Shown: piece after piece, positions 47,266 to 56,512 of the stretch
Position numbering within the stretch: the stretch's first letter is position 1
Layout of the letters: the number at the start of each line of letters is the position of its first letter
NCBI GenBank assembly: GCA_027924645.1
Contig: BSBN01000140.1
Span: 7,384,501 to 7,448,500 of the forward strand
From: Cunninghamia lanceolata
Taxonomy: Eukaryota; Streptophyta; Pinopsida; Cupressales; Cupressaceae
Direction of reading: 5' to 3'
Length of the DNA stretch: 64,000 nucleotides
Made by a program: the position numbers and the translations under genes
Notes under the pieces: model-generated
What the model saw: the letters and a program-made list of their open reading frames with translations, nothing else
Databases searched by the model: none
What the model was told of the DNA's origin: nothing

Positions 47266-47278
47266 AAAGAGGGGCAAA
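47266..47278 (+). other. EL6 polypurine tract
   Basis: AAAGAGGGGCAAA touches the start of the 3' LTR. It is the expected primer for plus-strand DNA synthesis. Confidence 0.8.
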
Positions 47279-48387
47279 TGTAGACACCTAAAAATGTCTC
47301 AACCAATAAACTGACTCCCGATATCCCTAAACATACCAAATTTCCCTCTAATCAATTAATTAATTTTTTATTTAATTAATTACCCCTTCATCTTCAAAAT
47401 TTATATCACAATCTCCCCAAAATTGAATTAATTTTATTAATTCAATAGTCCTAACCTTAGCTAGTTTATTTAATAAATATGCAAATATTTATTAAATCAA
47501 TTTCCCTTTTCCACTAAACCCAATTAATTAGTTAAAACTTCATTAACTAATTAATTTAGCCTACTAACTGACCTATCCCTACCCTAGACAATTAAATGAC
47601 TATTATTTAATTGTCTACCCTAGCCTACCTCATCCTAGCCCTAGGGTTAATTAAATATGACCTATGTTTAATTAATCCTAACCCCTCATTTTGGGTGGTC
47701 AAACCTTGTTTAACACCCTTCCCAACATCCTCCAAATAAAAAATTAGAATAAAGCCACATAAGTCAATTTTTTATTTGAAAATGTCCTACATCACATTTA
47801 ATCCTCCTTACACCCCCATACCTATTTACTTCCCCTCTTCCCCAAATGAATTTTTTAATTCATTCACATTTCCCAAATAAATTTTTAATTCATTTCCATT
47901 CCCCCATATGAATCTTTAATTCAAAAATAATCCATTTCAACCAACCTCATTTAATATCCCTTTTCCCACAATGAATAAAAGATTTACTTTTATTCCTAGC
48001 CCTCCATTCATTCAAGATTGAATCTAAGCCCTCCACATCACTTTCATCCTCAACCATTGATCTTCCAAATCAATCTCCACCCTTGGATCAAAATCCTCTC
48101 CAAAAATCTATAAATAGAGCATCTCATCTCTTCATTTCACAAGTCCAATTCATGCAAAGTTATAATGCCAAAATATCTCTTGAGCTAGTATAGTAAAAAG
48201 TTGCAAGTAATAGTAGCATTTTACATTTGATCTCTTATCTAGGGAAAAGTCTTTGTCTTAGGAGTTTGTTAGGGTGTAATGGCTCCTTCTTCCCCTCAAG
48301 TGTTGGGTTGTGCATGTGAGGTATAATCCTTTTGTTGTTTGCATTTGGTTTTTGATTTATTATCTCATTTTGCATTCCTAATCCACA
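47279..48387 (+). repeat. EL6 3' LTR
   Basis: It starts TGTAGACACC and ends AATCCACA, followed by the target copy CAAAC (48388-48392). It has the same hairpin chain (47353-47995) and TATA box (48109-48117) as the 5' LTR. Confidence 0.95.
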
Positions 48388-48392
48388 CAAAC

Positions 48393-49670
48393 AAAAAAGG
48401 TCTTGTAGCCCTAGAAAAAGTATTTTATGGATAGGACAGATATAATCTCAAACCTACACTAGTCAATCTTAAGGATGTTGAGGAGATTAATCTGGGAACA
48501 GAGATAGCTCCTAAAACATTTTACATTGGAAAAAGGATTAGCCCAAAAGTTAAAGAAATGCTTATAGCCCTACTTAGAAGATATAAACATGTGTTTGTCT
48601 AGTCTTATGATTATCTAAAGGCATACAAAGAAGACTTATTCCAACATGAAATATGATTGAAACCTGATGCCAAACCATTCATACAAAGGCAAAGACCTAT
48701 AAATCCTACACTAGCACCTAAGATGCAAGAAGAACTTATAAATCTTAGAGAGGGAGGTATTATCAAACAAATTAGAGACTCTTCTTGGGTATCAAACCTG
48801 GAACCTATAAGAAAAAAGAATGGTGATATAAGATTGTGTGTAGATTTCAAAAATTTAAACATCTCATCACTAAAAGATAACTATCCCCTTCCAAACATGG
48901 AGACAATGTTACAACAAGTGACAGGATGTGTATTGTTGTCCATTATGGATGGCTTCTTTGGGTACAACAAAGTAAAGGTTAAAGAATCAAAACAGTATAA
49001 AACTACTTTTACAATACCTTGGGCTACCTATATCTATGTGAGAATGCCTTTTGGCCTTACAAATGTTGGGGCAACATTTCAAAGGGCCATGGATGTAGCC
49101 TTTGTTGATTTGATTAACACAATAATGGTAGTCTACCAGGATGATCTTACAACATATTCTAAAAAGGTAGAAGATCATTTTTTACACCTAGAGAAAATTT
49201 TCATCAGGGCACTGGAATATGGTATTTCCCTAAATCCAAAGAAATGCCCTTTTGCCATTGACGCATTTACATCCATTAAGAAAGATATTAAAGAAGCTCT
49301 TGTATTAAAGTCCCTAGACTTTGACAAGCCATTCCAAATATTTTGTTTTGCATCCTTTCATATAATGGCAGTTGTATTGTTACACAAGAATAATGAAGGG
49401 TATGAACAACCCATATAATGTTTTAGTAAATCACTTTAGGAGGCAAAGTTGAAGTATGACATTATTGAGAAACAAGCCTATGCCCTAATAAAAGCAGTGA
49501 AGGCATTCAGGCCCTATTTTGTTGGAGCCCATGTGATAGCCTATGTACCAAATGTTGTAGTGAAGGATGTCTTTACACAAAATGAACTCATAGGGTGAAG
49601 ATGTAGATGGATCAATAGAATTCAAGAATTTAACAGTGACATCCAAATCACAAGGCTTGTTAGAGGTTAG
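48393..49670 (+). pseudogene. EL4 reverse transcriptase and degenerate RNase H
   Basis: It continues the linker cut at 30766 (KKGLVALEKVF, KTFYIGKRISPKVKEMLIAL). RT reads INLREGGIIKQIRDSSWVSN, DIRLCVDFKNLNISSLKDNY, MDGFFGYNKVKVKESKQYKT, MPFGLTNVGATFQRAMDVAF and catalytic VVYQDDLTTYSKK. The part at 48657-49418 is open for 253 codons, the longest RT piece of this lineage here. About 200 bases of the thumb are deleted at 49260, where KKCPFAI joins DAFTSIKKDIKEAL. RNase H reads FCFASFHIMAVVLLHKN without the first Asp. Stops at 49437-49439, 49596-49598 and 49668-49670 match those in EL1. Confidence 0.92.
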
Positions 49671-49673
49671 GTT

Positions 49674-50527
49674 TTGGCCAAATTGATGGTTGAATCAAAT
49701 ATGGAGGCCGCACAAGTTTGCAACATAAAAGACGAAGTTAATATTATTGCAAGAATTGAACATACACCTTGGTACACTAATATAATGTATTGTCTTAAAA
49801 ACATGAAATGTCCCCATGGCCTAAATGACAATCAAAGAAGAACCTTGAAACTCATTGCATCAAAATATGTTTTCATAGATGGAGATTTATACTAGAAAAA
49901 TAGAGATGGTATCTTATTGTTATGCCTAGATAAAACACAAGCTAAGAAGATATTACAAGAAATGCATAAAGGAACGTATGGAGGAAACTCCTTAGGAAAG
50001 ACTACTTCTCATAAGATAATGAGAGTAGGTTACTACTAGCCAAACGTTTTTAAGGATGCCCATAGATATGTGAGAAAATGTGAAGCCTGTCAAGAGTTCT
50101 CTAGCAAATTAAACTACCAAGGAGCCTTGTCATTAAGACCCATGCAACTTGAAGCTCCATTCCATCAATGGGGAATTAACTTCATAGGGGAAATTGTAGA
50201 AAGATCCAGTGGTGGATACAAATGGATCCTGGTAGCTACAGATTATTTCACAAAATGGATAGAAGCAATTCCGACCAGACAAGCCACTAGTAAGGTGGTG
50301 ATTAATTTTCTATTAGAAAATAGCATCACTAGGTTTGGACTTGCTGTGAGACTCATTACAGATAATGGCAAGTGCTTCAGATCAAATGAATTTAAAAACT
50401 TTTGTGAATCCTATGGCATAATAATTTCATATGCCTCCCCATATCATCCTCAGGCCAATGGATAGGTAGAGTCAAGCCGCAAAAGCATCCTAAAAATAAT
50501 CAAGGGGATGTTGGAAAATAACAAGAA
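49674..50527 (+). pseudogene. EL4 integrase, cut by EL7
   Basis: The zinc region ends RKCEACQEFSSKLNYQGALS. The core reads WGINFIGEIVERSSGGYKWI, with the first catalytic Asp changed to Asn (EL1 has GIDF), then TDYFTKWIEAIPTRQATSKV and LITDNGKCFRSNEFKNFCES. The Glu region follows a TAG at 50463-50465 (VESSRKSILKIIKGML). The frame stops at 50527 where EL7 starts. Stops at 49893-49895 and 50037-50039 are shared with EL1. Confidence 0.9.
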
Positions 50528-51636
50528 TGTTGGCAAGAGACACTACTTTGCATTAATAGGTGTTATCATTGATGGCAACTAAGATCATCCCAATCATCTG
50601 TACAACACAATTTGTTCACACCAGAAGTCAGAATCAGAATTTATCTAAGTCTAGGTAGGTAGGAACAGAACAGGTGATAGGGTCTGGCATCTTGGTCCGG
50701 ATCTCTCTGGTAGAAAGCCATGGTTTGTTGTGGATCTTAGGTAGTTGTAATCATTGTCAAGACACTCTAAATCTAGAGTTTTGTCCTATGGAGATGAAGG
50801 ACTCAAAAGATATTAGCTTCTAAGTATCAGGTTTCAGTTTGACAAAGTAGACATAATGAAGACCAAGTGACCTTGTAATTGATCTTGGTTCTAAATGTAT
50901 GGAAGTTGTTGATTGGGCAAGTAGTGATGACCAGTGATAGTGTCTGACCTGTTTGATGATTTTTGAGTGCAAGTTTTGGTCCACATCTCAAGTTATGCAT
51001 GGATCTAGCCGATAGAGCAGAGTATTCAATAAAGCTCCAAGTATTATTGAAGCCGACTGTAAAGTGATCAAAGATCCAGATGTGGATATATATAGCTAAT
51101 GGATATGGATGATTTTGAAGTGTGTGTGTGTGTTGCAACTATGGTGTAATTGCAAAAAGAGTAGAGATCAAAAGTTCAGATGCTAGCAGAGTAGTAAGAG
51201 GAACAGAGTAAGGATGAAGTGTGTCAAGTTAGTTTTCTATGCTTAACTGGAATTGAACTCCAACATTGATAGATGATAAATATTGGTTCAAATTTATTAT
51301 AATCTTCTCCCTGTAGGTAGTGAGCCTTCTTTTGAGTAGTGAACATTGGGTAGTGAGCCTAAATACATGTGCATTACCCATTGTAATACTTTTAACAGAA
51401 TATAATCTTTGTGGGTTAAACCCCATCGTGGTTTTTCCCTTAACCGGGTTTTCACGTCAAAAATCTTAGTGTCAAGTGTGTTATTTATGTTTCTGCTCAT
51501 GTATTATTGATTGATGCTGAAATGCTTATATCAAAAATTTGATTATAAGTTGTAAAGGAAGATTAAAGGAAGAAAAGATTAAAATGTGTGACAACTGATT
51601 CACGCCCTGTCTTAGTTGTCCAGACCTAAACCAACA
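50528..51636 (+). repeat. EL7 5' LTR (1,109 bp)
   Basis: It starts TGTTGGCAAGAGACACTACT and ends AAACCAACA. The start matches the EL9 LTR in reverse complement (GGCAAGAGACACTATATGG). A TATA-like TATATATAG is at 51087-51095. A hairpin (GACAACT at 51590-51596 with AGTTGTC at 51614-51620) lies 16 bases before the LTR end. A (TG)n tract is near 51120. Confidence 0.88.
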
Positions 51637-51638
51637 AT

Positions 51639-51650
51639 TGGTATCAGAGC
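51639..51650 (+). other. EL7 primer-binding site
   Basis: TGGTATCAGAGC, two bases after the LTR, is the well known complement of the 3' end of plant initiator methionine tRNA. Confidence 0.92.
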
Positions 51651-51703
51651 AAGGTTCCTTTGAGAAGCCTAAAAACTTAAGGAAAGATCTTGGAAGGAGT
51701 TTT

Positions 51704-52369
51704 AATGGGTTCACTCAAAGATCAACTTCAATTGGCCCTAGAAGATCTTGTTCAGTCTAAAGCATAAATTAGTAATCTGAGAGATGAACTTAAAGATGCT
51801 AATGATAGAATAGAAATGTTAAAAGACAAATTAAAAAAATCCATGCAAAGGAAAAAGGAGCTACTTCTACAGTTATCTAGTTTAACTGAAGAAAATGGCA
51901 TGAATGAAGCTTTGGAAGAAAAGACAAGGGAATGTGAGAAGCTGTTGAAAGAAGTTGTTGTTCTAAAAATTGAGATGGAATCTAGGGTAATGAGGCTAAT
52001 GAAAGAAATTGAGCAAAGGAAGAAGACTGAAGAAGATTTGTTCATCATACTCTTATAGAAAGAACTGATGGATGTTATAGATTAGACAATAGAGCTGGCC
52101 ATCTAAAGTCTGATCTACAAGAAAGTAGAGACAATGAAAGAGATGTTGAAAGACAATTTGTCATTCTCGGACATGACCTAGAAGTTGCAAATGAATATAA
52201 GGAGAAGTTTAAGATAAGTTCAGCTAAACTTGAAGCAATACTTGAGGGTCAAAAAAAGGTTGATGAAAAGCATGGTCTTGAATATGAGAAAGGGGAAATC
52301 TCTAGATCTGGACAAAAAAACTCTCAACCAAGGAATGAGAGAAACAAGCCTAGAAGACCTCTAGTAAGA
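51704..52369 (+). pseudogene. EL7 coiled-coil protein (Gag N-terminal part)
   Basis: ATG at 51704 begins MGSLKDQLQLALEDLVQSKA. It is Lys-, Glu- and Leu-rich throughout, predicted by eye to be a long coiled coil (KDKLKKSMQRKKELLLQLSS). A TAA at 51765 and a frameshift near 52055 break it. The end reads NERNKPRRPLVR and meets TAG at 52370-52372. EL9 has the same protein and the same TAG. It probably serves as the assembly part of a Gag whose nucleic-acid-binding part follows the stop. Confidence 0.82.
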
Positions 52370-52372
52370 TAG

Positions 52373-52766
52373 CCTAATGCTCAAAGATATCCATCATTTA
52401 ATGGAAACTATTTCAATTGTAATAGATTTGGTCATAGAGCTACTCAGTGCAGAAGTAGAGTAAATCAAAATGGTCCACCCTTCTCTGGTCAATGCTTCAA
52501 GTGTAAGAGGTATGGTCATAGATTAAATGAATGCAGAAGTATGATAATGAATAATGCTAACAATAGAGGAATTGGCAATTCTTTTAATGGTTACTATTTT
52601 GCTTGCAATGGATTTGGACACATGGCTAATCAGTGTAGATCAAGAGGAAATCAAGTTCATAAGCAAGGAAATGTTGTGTTCTTTAATTGTACTAAATTTG
52701 GTCATATTGCAGGAGTTTGTAGAAGTAGGATTAATGAAAGAAGGGGTGCGGTAAACAAAAAATTGG
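52373..52766 (+). pseudogene. EL7 zinc-knuckle segment (Gag C-terminal part)
   Basis: After the TAG it reads PNAQRYPSFNG and four CCHC boxes: YFNCNRFGHRATQC, CFKCKRYGHRLNEC, YFACNGFGHMANQC and FFNCTKFGHIAGVC. Three have lost the first Cys (to Tyr, Tyr and Phe). EL9 keeps all four. Cys to Tyr fits G-to-A change. The frame is cut by EL8 at 52767. Confidence 0.88.
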
Positions 52767-53278
52767 TGATGCAGGAGCACCCAGGGTGTAAGAGCAATCT
52801 TGCATCAACCAAAAAATAAATAAATAATAATAATAATAATAAAATGTGTTGTTTCTTTTCAATAAGGGCTAAATTTGGCAGGGTTACTATTTTTAGTAAG
52901 TTTGCATTTGTGCACGGTTGGATACAAAATCTTACACAGACCTCCAGAATGGTGAATTGAAGCTAATGGTGAAGAAATCACTTCAATATCATTCGTCATT
53001 TGTGAGATATTAAAATTTCAAATGCCAAAAATCCTATTGAAATATTCAAAGTCAAATTTGAGGCACTTAGAGGCTCCAGATGGGCCCGAAACTTGGTGGG
53101 AACCCCAAGTAGTCTACCTATTGGTACTACTTGAACCATCGTCTTTTCGAGAGCTTTTCGAAAAGGTATTATAATTGAAAATCCAATGGTTAGATCGAAA
53201 GTTATGGCCCCGCGAAGTTGACCTATTTTTGGAGGGAGATGCAAATTTTGAAATTAAGCTGGTGGTCGCCAAAAGGGC

Positions 53279-53287
53279 TATATATAA
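53279..53287 (+). promoter_or_regulatory. TATA box of EL8 LTR
   Basis: TATATATAA in GGGCTATATATAACCATT, about 290 bases before the LTR end. Confidence 0.65.
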
Positions 53288-53498
53288 CCATTTTTGGGAA
53301 CCCTTAGGGTAGTAGAGTTAAGGGGCAAGGTGTAGAGTCAAGAAAGGTGGGAAATTAGAAACCCTAGTTGATTTGGGAATTACAGAAGGCTGAAGATTCT
53401 AGAGTTTTGGGAGAGGAAGCTGTAATGTGTTGCAGCCTATAGGGGATTCATCCTCTGATTGTATTTGAGCTTCTGTACTGTAATGTTTTTCCCATATT

Positions 53499-53504
53499 AA
53501 TAAA
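53499..53504 (+). terminator. Polyadenylation signal of EL8 LTR
   Basis: AATAAA, 66 bases before the LTR end and downstream of the TATA box. Confidence 0.55.
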
Positions 53505-53571
53505 ATATCATTCTATTTTCTATGTGCAATTTTTGTTATTGTGTGTTTTATGATTTACCCCCTTCATCAAG

Positions 53572-53583
53572 TGGTATTAGAGT
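53572..53583 (+). other. EL8 primer-binding site (two changes)
   Basis: TGGTATTAGAGT, which differs from the initiator-Met-tRNA complement TGGTATCAGAGC by two C-to-T changes. Confidence 0.8.
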
Positions 53584-53670
53584 GAGGGTTCCTAAGTGTG
53601 TAGACAGATCGCCGACTATGAGGCAGTTTGCACCAGGACCTGAGGTTGTGGGTTTGCTGCATAGACCAAG

Positions 53671-54690
53671 ATGCCTCCATGAAGAAACTGTGGTGGGAGG
53701 AATGCTTTGACGGAAGAGGGTTTTAGAGCCTTGCAAAGACAAATTGATGCATTGCAAGAGGAGCTGCGAAGAGGATTCAAGCCGAGAAGGAGAGAGGAAA
53801 GCGAAGATGAAGCTGAAGAAGAGCTATCTGGGGAAGAACAAGAAGCTGTAGGAGATCCTGCAGAAGTTAGGTTGTTGAGGGCCATTTCAAAGATCGGAAA
53901 GAGGCCCATGATTGAAGTTTCTACCTATTCTGGAGATTTGAATCTGGAACAACTTATTGATTGGATCAATGATATGGAGGAGTATTTTGAGTATGAAGAT
54001 GTGGAAGACCCTGAACGGGTCAAGTTTGCAAAGACAAAGTTGAAGGGCCACATCGGTATTTGGTGGAAGGAGGTCCAGTTAGAGAGAAATAGAAGAGGAA
54101 AAGCAAAGATTACCAGATGGGATCGGATGGTGGAGAAATTAAAGAAGCAGTTCATTCCTGTGGACTATGAGATGGAGTTGCTGAAGAAGCTGCAAGGATT
54201 GAAGCAAGGTAACAAGTCTATTAAGGAGTATACAGAAGATTTTTATAAGATCACTATCACAACAGGCCATGGAGAGGCCAACAAGGAGAAGGTGGCCCGT
54301 TACTTTGATGGGTTGAGGCCAAATATTCAAGAAGAGTTGAGCCTGGTCAAAATGACCACCATAGAAGATGCGTACCAGTTTTCCCTGAAGGTGGAAGAGA
54401 AGCTGAATAAGAGATTTGAAAGCAAGCAAAGGGGAAGAGGTCAAGACAGAAGGACTAGCGGAAGACCCTATGGAGGCTGAAATGAAGAACCAAAGAAAAG
54501 TGAAGAAGTTGGAACTAGTCAAAATCAGAGAGGAGATAATACCTACCGCCCTCGTGACCAGAATAATGGTGAGCAAAGAGGAAGAGGTAGAGGTAGACTT
54601 GGGCAAGGACCTGGAAGAGGAGGTTTCAGAGGAACATGTTTCCAATGTGGAGAAGAAGGGCATCGAGCATACAAATGTCCGCAACATTAA
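53671..54690 (+). pseudogene. EL8 gag
   Basis: ATG at 53671 gives MPP, then TGA at 53680-53682 in place of CGA, then RNCGGRNALTEEGFRALQRQ. From there it is open to 54477. Capsid reads VSTYSGDLNLEQLIDWINDM, KLKGHIGIWWKEVQLERNRR and LLKKLQGLKQGNKSIKEYTE, a clear retrotransposon gag domain. A TGA at 54478-54480 (likely CGA) is followed by a Gly/Arg-rich stretch and a zinc knuckle CFQCGEEGHRAYKC near 54637. A TAA at about 54688 (likely CAA) ends this part. The stops share one direction of change, C to T. Confidence 0.93.
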
Positions 54691-54696
54691 GGAAGG

Positions 54697-55186
54697 ATGA
54701 ATAGAAGCCCTGAAGGTAATGCACAAGTTGCACATATGGATGAAGATGCACAGTCTGAGCGCTCTGAAGATGCAAAAAGGGGAGAAACCCTAGTTGTCAG
54801 AAGAACTTTGTTGAATGAGGAGAAAGAACCCAATCAGAGGAAGAGTTTATTCTGCACAAGGTGCAAATGTGAAGGTAAGTGTTGTGATATTATTATTGAC
54901 AGTGGAAGCACTGATAATCTTGTTTCAGAGGAGATGGTTGACAAGTTGAAGTTGACAAGAATAAAGCATCTACATCCATGCTGGATTGCATGGTTGTAGA
55001 AGGACCATAGAACTTTGGTCAATGAACAGTGTTTAGTGAAGTTCAAGATTGGTGACTACCGTGATGAGGTGTTGTGTGACATCATATCGATGGATGCATC
55101 TCATATGTTATTGGGGAGGCCGTGGCAGTATGATAGGAGCGTTGTCCATGATGGCCGTGCAAACACATACTCCCTAACAAAGGATG
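54697..55186 (+). pseudogene. EL8 aspartic protease, cut by EL9
   Basis: It reads TRCKCEGKCCDIIIDSGSTD, then NLVSEEMVDKLKL: the D-S-G active site is intact. A TAG near 54997 replaces Gln (AWL*KDHRTLVNEQCL). Later blocks are ISMDASHMLLGRPWQYDRSV and VHDGRANTYSLTKD. The cut falls at GGATG (55182-55186), and coding resumes at 62680 with a VHHKLKPLKEVEEKV stretch. Confidence 0.92.
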
Positions 55187-56279
55187 TGTTGATAACTGAG
55201 AGGGGGGGTGAATCAGTTATCCTAATTATTTTTTCTTTTGAACTTTCTTATTAATCAAAGCATCATTGAATCAAACAAACAAACATTACCATGAAATGAG
55301 AAACACATGACACAGTATTTTTGACGTGGAAACCTGGTTAAGGGGGAAAACCACGGGGTGATTAACCCAAAGATTATTCTCTGTTAGAAGAATAAAGAAT
55401 TACAAAAATGGCACTTGCCAATTAGGGCTCACTGCCTGAGCACACTGCTCACAAAGAGGCACACTACCTACAAGGAGACACACTATCTACAAAAGAATGT
55501 TTATACAATACTTGAACTAATTGGAAGCATCTACATATGCTGGAGTTCAGTTCCGGTTAGGCTCAGTATACTGATCTGCTGCATTTCATCTTCCCTCTGC
55601 TCTTTATTCTGCTTTCCTTTCACATACCGGATCTTTCTTATTACTTCTGCTCTGCTCTGCACTTATTCACATATATGACATCTCTCTCCATACCTTCTCA
55701 CAACAAAATCCATCCTCTATTTATATCCACACTAGTGATTTCATTATCTTTCTAGTCGGCACCCGAAATAGTCTATCTTCTCACAAACGCTGTTCTGTTG
55801 GCTGAATCCTTGCATATCAAGTAATGCAGATCAAGCATATACTTGTAGATGTCATTAATCATGTCGGCCAAACATGATTGATGCCTTCCTAACCTTTACC
55901 ATCAATGGTAGCACATCCGAAAAATAGTTTGATACTCTGTCTGTCAGTTCTTTCTCTATTCTCACTGTCTTTCAGGAATCTGGTACTCAACTATTCATAT
56001 CTTCTTCCTTGTCCATTATCGGAGGCTAAATCCTTGGAATATACTACTCAAGGTAGTCCTCTTGACTTCCCCAAATCCACATTACACCAAGACACTTCCT
56101 CTGAGAGATCCGGACCAATCTATCGGACCTTGCCACATGCTTTGTTCTTGTTCATCGGACCACAACAATCTTTATTCAGACTTCTGGTAGAGACACATCA
56201 TGACTTGCGGATATGTGGGATGACCTTTGTTGCCATCAATGACAACAACCATGAATCCATATAGTGTCTCTTGCCAACA
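55187..56279 (-). repeat. EL9 3' LTR (left copy)
   Basis: On the plus strand it starts TGTTGATAACTGAGAGG and ends CTCTTGCCAACA. A TATA box in element sense (TATAAATAG) is at 55717-55725. A nine-base hairpin pairs 55191-55199 with 55213-55221. Open frames at 55415-55678 and 55905-56264 are by-products. Confidence 0.95.
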
Positions 56280-56280
56280 A

Positions 56281-56291
56281 TCTCCCCCTTT
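56281..56291 (-). other. EL9 polypurine tract
   Basis: In element sense AAAGGGGGAGA lies two bases before the 3' LTR. Similar purine-rich tracts recur near 56345, 56388 and 56428 within the 230-base non-coding stretch 56280-56512. Confidence 0.85.
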
Positions 56292-56512
56292 GGCATTGAT
56301 GGCAACACTTAGTGAAAAAATGACTAAGTGTTTACACTATGCTCCCCCTTGGCTGATGCTCTAACTTTATATACAATTTTTGAAACCCCCCCTTAGTTGG
56401 ATTCCTCATTTTTCACTGCTCCTCACTCCCCCTTTGACATCAATGGCAAAGGGTAGGGTCCGCACACCAAAATTTTCAAAAATTTACTATACATAGCTGC
56501 ATATTTACATAC

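Larger units (their letters stand above)
30767..48387 (+). mobile_element. EL6: full-length Tat-like Ty3/gypsy element (17.6 kb)
   Basis: LTRs of 1,105 and 1,109 bases (TGTAGACACC...CCACA; the 5' copy ends CCATA) and the target duplication CAAAC define it. In order: primer site, 2.7 kb leader, gag, protease, G-patch-like segment, RT, RT-linked RNase H, extra RNase H, integrase, a 5.2 kb 3' region with an antisense plant-mobile-domain pseudogene, and a polypurine tract. The domain order and the long 3' region are typical of the Tat group. All frames carry a few stops or shifts. It was inserted into EL4 between the extra RNase H and RT. Confidence 0.95.
17279..50527 (+). mobile_element. EL4: decayed Ty3/gypsy element split by EL5, EL6 and EL7
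   Basis: The pieces are 17279-19870 (5' LTR, leader, gag remnant, protease), 29988-30766 (protease end, extra RNase H) and 48393-50527 (RT, RNase H, integrase). The breaks fall exactly at the target duplications of EL5 (GAGCC at 19866-19870 and 29983-29987) and EL6 (CAAAC at 30762-30766 and 48388-48392). Across the breaks the EL1 sequence continues without loss. Its left flank is CGCAA; the right end lies beyond the window because EL7 interrupts it at 50528. Internal deletions remove much of gag and about 200 bases at the RT-RNase H junction. Like EL1 it has the protease, extra RNase H, RT order. Confidence 0.88.
50528..52766 (+). mobile_element. EL7: relative of EL9, 5' part only
   Basis: A 5' LTR (50528-51636), an initiator-Met-tRNA primer site, a coiled-coil frame and a CCHC zinc-knuckle frame are read in order on the plus strand. 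EL8 interrupts it at 52767. LTR ends, primer site and proteins all match EL9 but are well diverged. Left target copy is likely AAGAA (50523-50527); the other end is outside the window. Confidence 0.88.
52767..53569 (+). repeat. EL8 5' LTR (803 bp)
   Basis: It starts TGATGCAGGAGCACC and ends CCTTCATCA; the five-base ends are perfect inverted repeats. An (AAT)n tract lies at 52817-52842. TATA box, polyadenylation signal and primer site are in the expected order. Confidence 0.85.

Noticed and set aside
55415..56264. Frames in the EL9 LTR (also 61753-62659)
   Set aside because: They occur in both LTR copies, lie opposite to the element's coding direction, and have no domain.
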